DNA of 64,000 bases from Chitinophaga terrae (ex Kim and Jung 2007). GTDB lineage: Bacteria > Bacteroidota > Bacteroidia > Chitinophagales > Chitinophagaceae. The position numbers and the translations under genes are program-made. The stretch covers positions 59,282 through 123,281 of the forward strand of contig NZ_FNRL01000020.1 in assembly GCF_900107795.1 (NCBI RefSeq), given 5' to 3'. Positions 36,858 to 45,848 of the stretch are shown here, piece after piece; positions within the stretch are counted from its first letter, which is position 1; each line of letters starts with the position of its first letter. The notes beneath the pieces are model-generated. The model saw nothing but the letters and a program-made list of their open reading frames with translations, did not search any database and had not been told where the DNA came from.

Positions 36858-38300
36858 ATGCGTTCATATAAATCAATTATCATCGCTCTTGGTTTCGTTG
36901 CCGGCATAACGGGCAGCGGCTGTAAAAACTACCTGGATATACCGTTGCCGGTAGACAGGATTTCCAACCAGAGCGCCTTTACCAACGATAAAAGTTGTGC
37001 CGCCACCCTGAACGGGATTTTCGGTACTTTGTCAGGCGGTAGCTTGTTTGACGGCCAGGGAATTGGTTACAAAGGAGGATTGTATACAGATGAACTTACC
37101 AATTACTCTATTTCCGAATTGAATACTTCCATCTATTCAAGTGTAGTGGCGCCTGGTCAGGTATCTGATTTGTGGACCACTTTCTATGCGCAGATATATC
37201 GTGTTAATGCAGCGCTGGAAGGAATTGCAGCCAGCAAATCGGTTTTGAATCATCGTGCCCAGTGGATGGGCGAAGCCTATTTTTTAAGAGCGCTTTTACA
37301 CCTGTACCTGGCCGGAATTTATGGAGATGTGCCTGTCGTAGTAACCTCGGATTATGCGAAAAACAACGTGCTGCCAAGAAGTCCGCTGGCTGATGTTTAC
37401 AAACAGGTGATCGATGACCTTTTACAGGCAGAGAAGCTGTTGCCTGAATCTTATGCAGATGTGAACGGAAATACAACACCCGACCGGGGGCGTCCGAACC
37501 GCGGCGCTGCAACTGCATTGCTGGCAAGGGTATATCTCTACACCCGGCAGTACCAGCTGGCTGCAGATAAGGCATCTGATGTGATCAGCCAAAATACTTT
37601 ATACAGCCTGGCGCCACTGGCAAATACTTTCACTGTTGCCGGCAATAAGGAAACAATTGCAGCATTGGCCCCACTGGCTACCAATACGTTGTCGCCCTAT
37701 GTGAAAGACAGGTATATATACCTTAGTGCGATCACATCGCCTGAGATCCCTGCCGGTAATACTATATCCTCGTATGGCGTCAATGGAGTGCTGAGCCAGT
37801 CGCTGGTAAAAAGTTTTGAAACCGGCGATCAGCGCTTCACCCAATGGACCTACGGCATTTACCAGGTAAAGAATGGAGATACCTCCAGGTATTATATTCC
37901 CAATAAGTATAAATCCAAGACTACGAATGATGAATACGTGGTGTTGATAAGGCTTGCAGAAGTTTACCTGGTCAGGGCGGAAGCCCTGGCTCAACTGGGC
38001 AATACCGGCGCCGCAGCCCGCGACCTGGATGCAATCCGCCTGCGGGCAGGATTAAAGGAAACAACAGCAAATACAAAGGAAACATTGATGACGGCTATTG
38101 TACAGGAAAGGAGGACAGAATTCTTCACCGAGGAAGCGCACAGGCTGATGGACCTTCGTCGTTTAGGCTTGCTGGATGAAGTAATGACAAAAGAAGTAAA
38201 AGTGAAGAATGGTACCTGGCAAAGCTTCCAGCAATATTGGCCTATATCGCCAACCGAAATACAGGCAAACCCGAATTTAAAACAAACCTTGGGCTACTAG
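36858..38300 (+). CDS. SusD/RagB-family surface lipoprotein
   Basis: A 480-residue SusD-like lipoprotein: lipobox in ITGSGCKNYLDIPLP, then RAQWMGEAYFLRALLHLYLA, RGAATALLARVYLYTRQYQL and the C-terminal motifs VQERRTEFFTEEAHRLMDLR and PNLKQTLGY. It partners the SusC just upstream. A GC-rich 7-bp hairpin sits between this gene and the first metalloprotease gene, which may set different expression levels for transporter and enzymes. Confidence 0.95.
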   Translation: MRSYKSIIIALGFVAGITGSGCKNYLDIPLPVDRISNQSAFTNDKSCAATLNGIFGTLSGGSLFDGQGIGYKGGLYTDELTNYSISELNTSIYSSVVAPGQVSDLWTTFYAQIYRVNAALEGIAASKSVLNHRAQWMGEAYFLRALLHLYLAGIYGDVPVVVTSDYAKNNVLPRSPLADVYKQVIDDLLQAEKLLPESYADVNGNTTPDRGRPNRGAATALLARVYLYTRQYQLAADKASDVISQNTLYSLAPLANTFTVAGNKETIAALAPLATNTLSPYVKDRYIYLSAITSPEIPAGNTISSYGVNGVLSQSLVKSFETGDQRFTQWTYGIYQVKNGDTSRYYIPNKYKSKTTNDEYVVLIRLAEVYLVRAEALAQLGNTGAAARDLDAIRLRAGLKETTANTKETLMTAIVQERRTEFFTEEAHRLMDLRRLGLLDEVMTKEVKVKNGTWQSFQQYWPISPTEIQANPNLKQTLGY

Positions 38301-38309
38301 GATAATCAT

Positions 38310-38330
38310 GGCGCCGCAGTAAACGGCGCC
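38310..38330 (+). promoter_or_regulatory. GC-rich hairpin between susD and the metalloprotease genes
   Basis: A perfect 7-bp stem GGCGCCG (38310-38316) with CGGCGCC (38324-38330), loop CAGTAAA, ending 19 bases before the next ATG. There is no T-run, so it looks more like an intra-operon RNA stability or processing element than a terminator. Confidence 0.45.
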
Positions 38331-38349
38331 CGGTTTCAAACAATCAATT

Positions 38350-40746
38350 ATGCATTTAATACTGAAAGCTACCGCTGTCAGCGGCCTGCTGGCTATTGCC
38401 ATGCTTGGCGCCAGCGCCCGGCAGAAAGACAGCGTACGGAAAGCCATGCCTTTGCCGTTGCCGGCAAACGGTCTGAAACCTTATAAAGATATTGTAAACG
38501 CCAGGACGACTACCTATAACGGCTATATGAAGATCCACAGGTCTGATAGCCGTTATTACCTGGAGATACCCGATTCTGCCCTGGGAAGGGAGATGATGAT
38601 CATTAACCGTGTTGCCGCCGCCCCGGCCGATTTCAGGTCGGCAGATAACAGCTACGGCTATGCAGGCGACCTGGTGGGGCAAAGCATGTTCCACTTCGAA
38701 AAAGGAGAAGGGAATAAAATCTTTATACAGTCGAAGTCCTACAAAGAAAGGTCGGCTGATACCTCCGCCAACGGGTTGGCCAGATCGCTGGACCGTAACA
38801 ACGCACAGCCGCTGGTACAGCAATTCCCGGTTAAGGCAGTTAGCGATAGTTTGCATTGCTCCCTTGTTGATATTACCGATTACCTGAACCAGGACAACGG
38901 GCTTTTTAGTTTCGATCCCGCTATAAAGCAACAAGCCGGTTTAGGCCCTATAGCTGCCGACAGGTCATTTATCGAATCCGTTTCGGCTAACGCCGCACAA
39001 CTCGATTTTACCTTTACCCGTACTTATAACAAGCCGCAAAGTAAAGGATCAACGGCTATGGTACCGGTTACTTTCCGGATCAACAGCCTGGTGGTAATGT
39101 TGCCTGCAATACCCATGCAGGGCAGGTTGGCCGACAACCGCACGGGCTACCAGCAAACCACGTTCATTGATTTCGATAAAAATCCTTTGGGGGTAATAAA
39201 CCAGGGATACATTTATCGTTGGCGGCTTACGCCTGCTAATAACGGCGCCCCGGTACAACCGGTTACCTGGTATGTAGACAGCCTCTTTCCCCCGAAATGG
39301 ATACCTGCTGTGAAAGCAGGTATTGAAGCCTGGAATGCTGCGTTTGAAAAGGCCGGCTATAAACAGGCGATACAGGTAGTAACCGACAAAGGAGGGCCAA
39401 AGCAATTGCCTTATGCCATGGTGAGTTTCCGACCCGGCAATGGCAGTTTGCAGGAACAGCTGATCGCGGACCCAAGAAGCGGGGAGATCATACAGGCGCA
39501 GTTGAACTTCTATCTCTCAACCCTCCAGGACCTGTACAGACGCTATTTCGTACAGGCGGGAGCGTTGGATAAGAATGCGAACCGCCCCGGCCTCGACGAT
39601 GCTACCATGGGCAGATTGATCCAGGCCTGGTTTACCCAGCAAACCGGCCGCTTATTAGGACTGAAGCCTAACGCCGGCGCATCGTGGATGAACTCACTGC
39701 CCGATATCAGGAATAACGCCTGGCTGAAACAACATGCCTTCAACAGTTCGGCGATGGATGAAGCGCTGATCAACTATGCGGTGCAACCGGAAGACAAAGT
39801 GGACCCGGAAAATTTATTGGCGAAAGTGGGCGAGGCAGACGCACTGCTGATAAACTGGGGGTATGCCACACCGGCGCCGGCTGCAACCACTGTTGCCGGG
39901 AAGGTGATCATACCTGATGAAACGCCAAAAGCGGACAACCGCCAGATCGCCGATCCGCGCAATCAATGGGGGGATGTGAGCAACGATGCTGTTAAATCAA
40001 CGGCCCTGGGTATACGTAACCTGAAACTGGTGGCGCCTCATTTACTGGAATGGACATGGGAGCCTTTAAGTACTTACGAGAAAGCCGGGGTAATGTACAA
40101 TACGCTGGTAGATCAGCATAAAAAATACATTCGGCTGCTGGTAAACCAGATTGGCGGCGTTTATATAGACGCCAGGAACAGCGACCAGCCAGGGCCAAGG
40201 TTCAGTTTTGTACCGGTTGCAACACAGCAGGCAGCGTTACAGCTGATACGCAAAGAGTTGCTGGAAACCCCAATGTGGCTGGAAAACCGGCCGCTGTATG
40301 CCAAGACGGCTACAAGTTTTGATACCGTTGCCCGGGTGCAGCAGGAAATACTGGGCGACCTGCTGGATCTTAATACCCTGGGCAAGTTGCTGGTAGCGAG
40401 AGATAACGCGGGTCCCGGTTGGGAACCGGCCGCTTACCTGCAACAGTTAAGCAACGCGGTATTCTCGGAGTTGGACGCCTCCGCTGCTATTTCCATTTAC
40501 CGCCGCGAACTGCAAAAAGCTTATATAGCCAAACTGTTAGCGATGTTGCCAACCGCCGAGCGATTGGATAACGATATTCCTTCTATCCTGAAACAACATG
40601 CCAAAACGCTTGCGGTAAAACTAAAACAATCGGCTGCCGCGTATACAGGGATCAATAAAGCCCATCTGGCTGATATTTACGAGCGATTATATATTGGCCT
40701 CAACTTCCCGGCGTCACCAGATAAACCAACAAGACTAACACGATGA
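38350..40746 (+). CDS. DUF5117/DUF5118 metalloprotease homologue lacking the zinc motif
   Basis: A 798-residue exported protein with signal peptide, short DUF5118-like start (LKPYKDIVNARTTTYNGYMK), DUF5117 region (YLEIPDSALGREMMIINRVA) and a metzincin-like C-terminal half. Where the next gene has HEVGHAVGLRH, this protein has QQTGRLLGLKP (residues 430-440): His, Glu, His and the third His are replaced by Gln430, Gln431, Arg434 and Pro440, while the surrounding GLxxNxGAS frame is kept. It should therefore not bind catalytic zinc. The frame is full length and uninterrupted, so it is a conserved pseudoenzyme rather than a decaying gene. Its stop overlaps the next start by ATGA. Possible roles: substrate-binding or regulatory partner of the active paralogue. 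Confidence 0.88.
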   Translation: MHLILKATAVSGLLAIAMLGASARQKDSVRKAMPLPLPANGLKPYKDIVNARTTTYNGYMKIHRSDSRYYLEIPDSALGREMMIINRVAAAPADFRSADNSYGYAGDLVGQSMFHFEKGEGNKIFIQSKSYKERSADTSANGLARSLDRNNAQPLVQQFPVKAVSDSLHCSLVDITDYLNQDNGLFSFDPAIKQQAGLGPIAADRSFIESVSANAAQLDFTFTRTYNKPQSKGSTAMVPVTFRINSLVVMLPAIPMQGRLADNRTGYQQTTFIDFDKNPLGVINQGYIYRWRLTPANNGAPVQPVTWYVDSLFPPKWIPAVKAGIEAWNAAFEKAGYKQAIQVVTDKGGPKQLPYAMVSFRPGNGSLQEQLIADPRSGEIIQAQLNFYLSTLQDLYRRYFVQAGALDKNANRPGLDDATMGRLIQAWFTQQTGRLLGLKPNAGASWMNSLPDIRNNAWLKQHAFNSSAMDEALINYAVQPEDKVDPENLLAKVGEADALLINWGYATPAPAATTVAGKVIIPDETPKADNRQIADPRNQWGDVSNDAVKSTALGIRNLKLVAPHLLEWTWEPLSTYEKAGVMYNTLVDQHKKYIRLLVNQIGGVYIDARNSDQPGPRFSFVPVATQQAALQLIRKELLETPMWLENRPLYAKTATSFDTVARVQQEILGDLLDLNTLGKLLVARDNAGPGWEPAAYLQQLSNAVFSELDASAAISIYRRELQKAYIAKLLAMLPTAERLDNDIPSILKQHAKTLAVKLKQSAAAYTGINKAHLADIYERLYIGLNFPASPDKPTRLTR

Positions 40747-43160
40747 AGAAGATAATCGGAACGCTGCTTCTGTTGGCAGCATTGTGCAACGCCTATGCAT
40801 TGCCATCTGCCGACTCGCTGAAACCGTACAAAGAGATCGTACCTGCAACGGCGGTTACGGGCAAAAGCTTTATTACCGTTCACCAGGTGAATAACCGCTA
40901 CCTGTTTGAAATACCGGATAGCATATTGGGTCGCGACCTGTTCACGGTAAACAGGATCATCCAGTCGCCGCAGGACTGGCGAAATCCCTTCTCCGGTTTA
41001 TGCAGTTACGGTAACGACTGGATAGGGCAGTCGATGTTCCGTTTCCGCAGGGCGGAAAACAACAGGATCATGCTGCAGGTGGTAAGTACGTCGGAGCGCA
41101 CCTCCGGCAATGACCTGAGCGCTTCGCTTGAACGAAACAACACAGATCCATTGTATGCGATCTTTCCCGTGCTTGCAAAAAGCCCGGAAGGCGCATGGGT
41201 GATCGATATGACAGACTTCCTGAATTCCGATAACAGCGTATTCGGTTACATGGCAGCTATTAAAATGCTGGCGATGCCGGGTACCTTCGCTGCGGATCGT
41301 TCTTTCCTCAACAGCGTAAAAGCATTTCCCGCCAATATTGAAATAGCCAGCACCCGGAGCTATAGCGCCGGCAATACAACGTTGACAGGCCTATACAACA
41401 GCAGCCTGATATTGCTGCCTAAAGAGCCAATGAAAGGGCGCCTGACAGACGAGCGGGTAGGGTTCTTCGGTATTGTGCCAACAGATTTCCGGCAGTGGAA
41501 CGATGACGGTACGGTGAAGATGGCAGCCAATATCTGGCGGTGGAAACTGGAGCCCCGAAAAGAAGACATGGAAAAATACTTCCGGGGTGAGCTGGTAGAA
41601 CCTGAGAAACCTATTGTATTCTACATAGATCCTGCAACCCCGAAAAAATGGGTGCCCTACCTGGTTGCAGGAGTGAACGACTGGCAGGCGGCGTTTGAGA
41701 AAGCAGGATTCAGGAATGCCATTTTCGCGAAAGAAGTGCCGGAAGGAGATACGACATTCGATATCAACGATGCCCGTCACAATGTTATAGTTTACAAAGC
41801 CTCGGCTATAGGTAACGCTATGGGACATTCGTTGCAGGACCCGCGCAGCGGCGAGATCATCGAGTCGCATATCCAGTGGTATCACAGCGTGCAGGAGATC
41901 CTCTATAAATGGTATCTCACCCAGGCTGGCGCGGTTGATACCGCCGCGCAGAAGCCCTATTTCAGCGATGAGTTGATGGGGCAACTGATCCGCTTTGTAT
42001 CCAGTCATGAAGTCGGCCATGCAGTAGGGTTACGGCATAACTGGGGTGCTTCTTCAACCACTACTATTGCGCAGCTGCGCGACAAGAAATGGGTAGAAGC
42101 CAATGGCCATACCCCGTCAATCATGGACTATGCACGTTTCAATTACGTTGCGCAACCGGAAGACAGTATTGGAGAAGCGGGGCTGTTCCCACGGATCGGC
42201 GACTACGACAAATGGGCGGTAGAATGGGGATACAAGCTGCTGCCGCCGGGAACTGCCGCCGGCGCGGAAGCTCCGATACTTGATAAATGGATCGTTGATA
42301 AACTGAAGGAGAGCAAACGTTTTCGTTTTGGAATTGGCGATGATCCAAGCGCTAAGTTTCCTGATAACCAGCGGGAAGATATGGGAGATGATGCCATGGA
42401 AGCGGGAAAATATGGCATCAAAAACCTGCAGCGTATTGCGCCGCAGCTATTCAACTGGGTACAAACCCCCGGCGCCACGTACAACAGGGTAGAAGATGTT
42501 TACAAGGCGCTGGTTGCACAGTACGAGTGGTATATCAAACATGTAACCGCTAACGTTGGGGGAGTACAGTTTACACCACTTACTACCTCGCAGAATGGAG
42601 ATGTATACGCCTTCTTTCCCCGCAGCAAACAGCGGCGGGCCGTCGAATTCCTGAACAAAGAACTGTTCGCTACGCCTGAATGGCTGCGCAACCGCAGGCT
42701 GTATGAACTGACAACCACAGATTTCACGATTGTTACCGACCTTCAGAAGCGGACATTGAAGCAACTGATGGATGCAAAGGAATTTGATAAGCTCCGGGAA
42801 GCGCAGATCAGCGGCGATGCAGACGTTTACCAGGCGGGCGATCTGCTGAACGATCTTTATAAGGGTATCTTTGAAGAATTGCAATCAGGGGCGGACATAA
42901 GCCCCGAAAGGCGCGCATTGCAGCGGGCATATGTAAGCAACCTGCTTGGGCTGTTGGAGGAATATAAAGACAAAGAACAAGATGCAGGATCTGTTGTGAA
43001 AGATCATGCAAAGCAGGTTATGGCGGCATGCAAGGCAGTTGCCAATAAAACAGCGAACCAGGGTAATAAACTGCATCTTGGCCCGCTGGCTGAAATGTTG
43101 TCTGCCAGGCTGGAGAAGCCTATGGAAATGGCTAAACAGCGCGCTTCGCAGATGCAGTGA
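40743..43160 (+). CDS. DUF5117/DUF4953-type zinc metalloprotease
   Basis: An 805-residue exported protease. Signal peptide (GTLLLLAALCNAYA), DUF5118-like start (LKPYKEIVPATAVTGKSFIT), DUF5117 region (YLFEIPDSILGRDLFTVNRI), then the metzincin-type zinc motif HEVGHAVGLRH with His422, Glu423, His426 and His432, and a methionine-turn candidate in PSIMDYARFNYVAQPED. This family is widespread in Bacteroidota and usually annotated as zinc-dependent metalloprotease; natural substrates are unknown. It is translationally coupled to the inactive paralogue upstream and follows SusCD, so surface or periplasmic peptide processing linked to uptake is likely. Confidence 0.93.
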   Translation: MKKIIGTLLLLAALCNAYALPSADSLKPYKEIVPATAVTGKSFITVHQVNNRYLFEIPDSILGRDLFTVNRIIQSPQDWRNPFSGLCSYGNDWIGQSMFRFRRAENNRIMLQVVSTSERTSGNDLSASLERNNTDPLYAIFPVLAKSPEGAWVIDMTDFLNSDNSVFGYMAAIKMLAMPGTFAADRSFLNSVKAFPANIEIASTRSYSAGNTTLTGLYNSSLILLPKEPMKGRLTDERVGFFGIVPTDFRQWNDDGTVKMAANIWRWKLEPRKEDMEKYFRGELVEPEKPIVFYIDPATPKKWVPYLVAGVNDWQAAFEKAGFRNAIFAKEVPEGDTTFDINDARHNVIVYKASAIGNAMGHSLQDPRSGEIIESHIQWYHSVQEILYKWYLTQAGAVDTAAQKPYFSDELMGQLIRFVSSHEVGHAVGLRHNWGASSTTTIAQLRDKKWVEANGHTPSIMDYARFNYVAQPEDSIGEAGLFPRIGDYDKWAVEWGYKLLPPGTAAGAEAPILDKWIVDKLKESKRFRFGIGDDPSAKFPDNQREDMGDDAMEAGKYGIKNLQRIAPQLFNWVQTPGATYNRVEDVYKALVAQYEWYIKHVTANVGGVQFTPLTTSQNGDVYAFFPRSKQRRAVEFLNKELFATPEWLRNRRLYELTTTDFTIVTDLQKRTLKQLMDAKEFDKLREAQISGDADVYQAGDLLNDLYKGIFEELQSGADISPERRALQRAYVSNLLGLLEEYKDKEQDAGSVVKDHAKQVMAACKAVANKTANQGNKLHLGPLAEMLSARLEKPMEMAKQRASQMQ

Positions 43161-43180
43161 CGATATGCTGAACAATAGTC

Positions 43181-43209
43181 AAGGGAGGTGTCTGACGGCG
43201 CCTCCTTTT
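43181..43209 (+). terminator. Probable intrinsic terminator
   Basis: GGAGGTG (43184-43190) pairs with CGCCTCC (43199-43205) with one G.T pair, followed by TTTT. It lies 24 bases after the metalloprotease stop and would end or attenuate the SusCD/protease transcript before the haem protein gene. Confidence 0.65.
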
Positions 43210-43326
43210 AAGATACCCCACCTTCAACGCCTTATTTGAACACTTCGACTCCCATTTTGAACGCCCCGATAGTTTTCAACTTTCCTGTCGCCTTCGCTGT
43301 TGATACCTTTGATAAAAACTGTTGCA

Positions 43327-44274
43327 ATGAGATTAAACAAGAAAACAAAAATAGTAGTGGCTTTGCTGCTGTTGGCGTTTTTAGCCGCACAATTCTACAG
43401 GCCCACCATAGCTGTAGAAAAGCCTGATGAGAAAAGGCTGGCGCATTTCTCGCCCGAGGTGGATGCAATCCTGAGAAGGGCATGCTTCGACTGCCATTCT
43501 AACCAGACGGCGCTCAGATGGTTTGATAAGATCACCCCGGCCAACTGGCTGGTGGCGGACCATATTGCCAAAGGAAGAGCGGTGCTGAACTTTTCTACCT
43601 GGAACGATATGGCCAAACCAGACAGGAATGCAAAGCTATGGGAAGCGGTGAACCAGGCGATACAGGGTGCAATGCCTTTAAAAAGCTATGCCCTGGTGCA
43701 TGGAGCAGCCAGGTTATCGGTGAATGATATACAGGTACTGAAGAATTATGTTAAAGAGCTGGCGCCCAAACAGGAAGCGGATACCGCTAAGGAGGCGGCG
43801 CTGGCCAGCCAGTATGCTTCTTTGGTAGAGGAGAAGGCGAGGCCGGATACATTGCCGGCAGATGTTAACGGGATCGCCTATATCCCCGAATACAAAGACT
43901 GGACGCCGATCAGCACTACGCAACGTGTAGATAACGGTACCATCAGGATCATTTTTGGCAACGAGGTAGCAGTGAAGGCCATCAGGGAGCATCATACCAA
44001 TCCATGGCCTAACGGAACAATAATCGCAAAAGTAGCCTGGGACCAGTTAACGGATAAACAGGGCAATATTACCACCGGCGCATTCAAACAGGTGGAGTAT
44101 ATGATCAAAGATGACAGCAAATATAAAGCTACCGCCGGTTGGGCATGGGCCAGGTTTAAAACGCCGGCGTTAGTGCCATACGGTAAAACCTCCACATTCA
44201 CGATGGAATGCGTTAACTGCCATCGCCCGATGAAAGACAATGATTTTGTTTTCACCGCACCAATTCAACACTAA
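43327..44274 (+). CDS. Haem-binding domain/cytochrome P460-like protein, two CxxCH motifs
   Basis: The ATG at 43327 (MRLNKKTKIVVALLLLAFLA) gives 315 residues with an N-terminal signal or anchor; an upstream ATG at 43300 is less likely. The first domain is haem_bd-like (PF14376 type) with a c-type haem site at C53-x-x-C56-H57 (ACFDCHSNQT), followed by DHIAKGRAVLNFSTWND. The second is cytochrome P460-like, with EYKDWTPISTTQRVDNGTIR and a second site C295-x-x-C298-H299 near the C-terminus. Probably a periplasmic dihaem electron-transfer or oxidase protein. A small lipoprotein follows by 1 base. Its link to the upstream proteases is positional only. Confidence 0.88.
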   Translation: MRLNKKTKIVVALLLLAFLAAQFYRPTIAVEKPDEKRLAHFSPEVDAILRRACFDCHSNQTALRWFDKITPANWLVADHIAKGRAVLNFSTWNDMAKPDRNAKLWEAVNQAIQGAMPLKSYALVHGAARLSVNDIQVLKNYVKELAPKQEADTAKEAALASQYASLVEEKARPDTLPADVNGIAYIPEYKDWTPISTTQRVDNGTIRIIFGNEVAVKAIREHHTNPWPNGTIIAKVAWDQLTDKQGNITTGAFKQVEYMIKDDSKYKATAGWAWARFKTPALVPYGKTSTFTMECVNCHRPMKDNDFVFTAPIQH

Positions 44275-44275
44275 C

Positions 44276-44743
44276 ATGAAAAATATACTTGCTTATTTGC
44301 TGCCTGTAATATTGCTGGCTGCCTGCGGCAGGGCCGACAACAGGAACGATGCCGCTTCACTGCCCCGCACTTTTAATTTTGAAAAGCTCCAATTGAAAAC
44401 CATCAGTACTGTCATTAACCCCGCAAAGGGCACTACCAGCACCCTGTATGGAAATGCCAATGCTTTGTTGGCACTCCGGGTGCCAGATTCGGCCCGGGCG
44501 GGAGAAAAGACCCTGGTGCTTGTAACCTGGAAACAACAGGAAGATGCCCGGTGGTTCGGCGCCCGGATCCCGGCAGGACTGGAAATGATAGAAGTAGTAA
44601 AGACCGGTACAGCCTTTAAAGATCCGGCCCAGGCTCAGTACCAGCGATACAATGAAAAAGGAACAGCCGTATCCGCAACCAATGATGAACAGCAACAGCG
44701 GATCGGTTTTATCACATCCATCAAGCCGGCGGTAATGCCTTAA
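44276..44743 (+). CDS. Small hypothetical lipoprotein
   Basis: The start at 44276 (MKNILAYLLPVILLAACGRA, Cys 17) gives 155 residues. The ATG comes one base after the stop of the haem protein, so the two are translationally coupled. The mature part contains KAGTTSTLYGN-like strands (FEKLQLKTISTVINPAKGTT, ALRVPDSARAGEKTLVLVTW) and no Cys or haem site. Function unknown. Tight coupling suggests it works with the P460/haem protein, for example as an outer membrane partner. Confidence 0.82.
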   Translation: MKNILAYLLPVILLAACGRADNRNDAASLPRTFNFEKLQLKTISTVINPAKGTTSTLYGNANALLALRVPDSARAGEKTLVLVTWKQQEDARWFGARIPAGLEMIEVVKTGTAFKDPAQAQYQRYNEKGTAVSATNDEQQQRIGFITSIKPAVMP

Positions 44744-44748
44744 GGGCT

Positions 44749-44778
44749 TTATTTCACCGGCAGATTAACCTAAGTTTG
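44749..44778 (+). promoter_or_regulatory. Bacteroidetes-type promoter for the LytS/LytTR operon
   Basis: A -33 TTA (44749-44751; consensus TTG) and a -7 TAAGTTTG (44771-44778; consensus TAnnTTTG) are separated by exactly 19 bases and lie 20 bases upstream of the kinase ATG at 44799. Confidence 0.6.
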
Positions 44779-44798
44779 CAAAAACGGGGTACTTTATT

Positions 44799-45848
44799 AT
44801 GCACCTTTCGAAGTATATAGAGCTGAAAACAAACGGCGTTTTCCACGTTTCGAAGAAGATCGTCTGGTTTAGCTCCCTCTTTATTGGCATACTGGCTTCT
44901 ATTCCGAAGATCATGCAGCTGCATATCACGCTGGTGGAACTGAGTGTAGATGCTTCTATCGCTTTCCTGTATGCATTGTTCGTCTGGTATTACAACCTGC
45001 ATATCCTGCCTGCATACTCTGTACAGGCGCCCAATACGGATTTTTTCGGGAAACGGTTGCTGAAGAGCAACCTGTCAGGCATCGTTATAATGATCCTGCT
45101 GGTGACCCTGCACCAGTTGCTGTTCCCGAAATACCAGTTCGGTTCCATGATGCTCATGTACCAGTTCAGGGGAGTACTGATTAACCTGACTATCTTCATG
45201 TTCATCAATTTCCTGTATCAAAGCTATAATGCGCAGCAGATTTCATTGCAATATGAACGAATCAAAGCCGATAACCTGAACGCACAATATGAACTGTTAA
45301 AACAGCAGGTAAACCCGCATTTCCTGTTTAACAGTCTTAATACCCTGCAGGCGATGATCGATATCCAGGACAAGGGGGCTTCTGAATTTGTGAGAAATCT
45401 TTCAGGTTTTTACAGGTACTCGCTGGAAAGCCGCCAGGACGACCTGATCCTGCTGAAAGATGAAATAAATATCCTGGAATCTTTTATCTTTCTTTTGCGT
45501 TCCAGGTTTGAAGAAGGTATAGATATCAGGATCTCCCTGGATGAACAGGCGGGCAATACTTATATTCCTCCTTTTACCCTGCAGCTGCTTGTGGAAAACT
45601 GTATCAAGCATAATATCCTGGCATTAGACAGTCCATTACGGATAGAGATCTCCAGGGAAGGCGATTTCCTGGTTGTCAGGAACAACAAACAGCTTAAAAA
45701 CAACCCGGCATCTGTTGGCATAGGGTTGTCGAATATCAAAGGAAGATATGGCTATATCAGCAACCAGGAGATCAGGATTGATAATACGGAACACGAGTTT
45801 ACGATAAAACTGCCGCTTATTTATGAAAGTGCTGGTTATAGAAGATGA
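44799..45848 (+). CDS. LytS-type sensor histidine kinase
   Basis: A 349-residue kinase with four predicted membrane segments (about 21-38, 52-72, 91-110 and 124-142), a short coiled linker (QISLQYERIKADNLNAQYEL) and a His_kinase domain (PF06580) with the phospho-acceptor box QVNPHFLFNSLN (His174). The ATPase region has a QLLVENCIKHNI N-box and VGIGLSNIKGRYGY. No extracytoplasmic sensor domain of note, so it may sense the membrane or an integral partner. The 3' end overlaps the response regulator gene by 26 bases. Confidence 0.95.
   Translation: MHLSKYIELKTNGVFHVSKKIVWFSSLFIGILASIPKIMQLHITLVELSVDASIAFLYALFVWYYNLHILPAYSVQAPNTDFFGKRLLKSNLSGIVIMILLVTLHQLLFPKYQFGSMMLMYQFRGVLINLTIFMFINFLYQSYNAQQISLQYERIKADNLNAQYELLKQQVNPHFLFNSLNTLQAMIDIQDKGASEFVRNLSGFYRYSLESRQDDLILLKDEINILESFIFLLRSRFEEGIDIRISLDEQAGNTYIPPFTLQLLVENCIKHNILALDSPLRIEISREGDFLVVRNNKQLKNNPASVGIGLSNIKGRYGYISNQEIRIDNTEHEFTIKLPLIYESAGYRR

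Noticed and set aside
38350..40746. Frameshift or pseudogene as the explanation for the missing zinc motif
   Set aside because: The frame is intact, homologous residues flank the motif on both sides and the gene is translationally coupled to its active paralogue.
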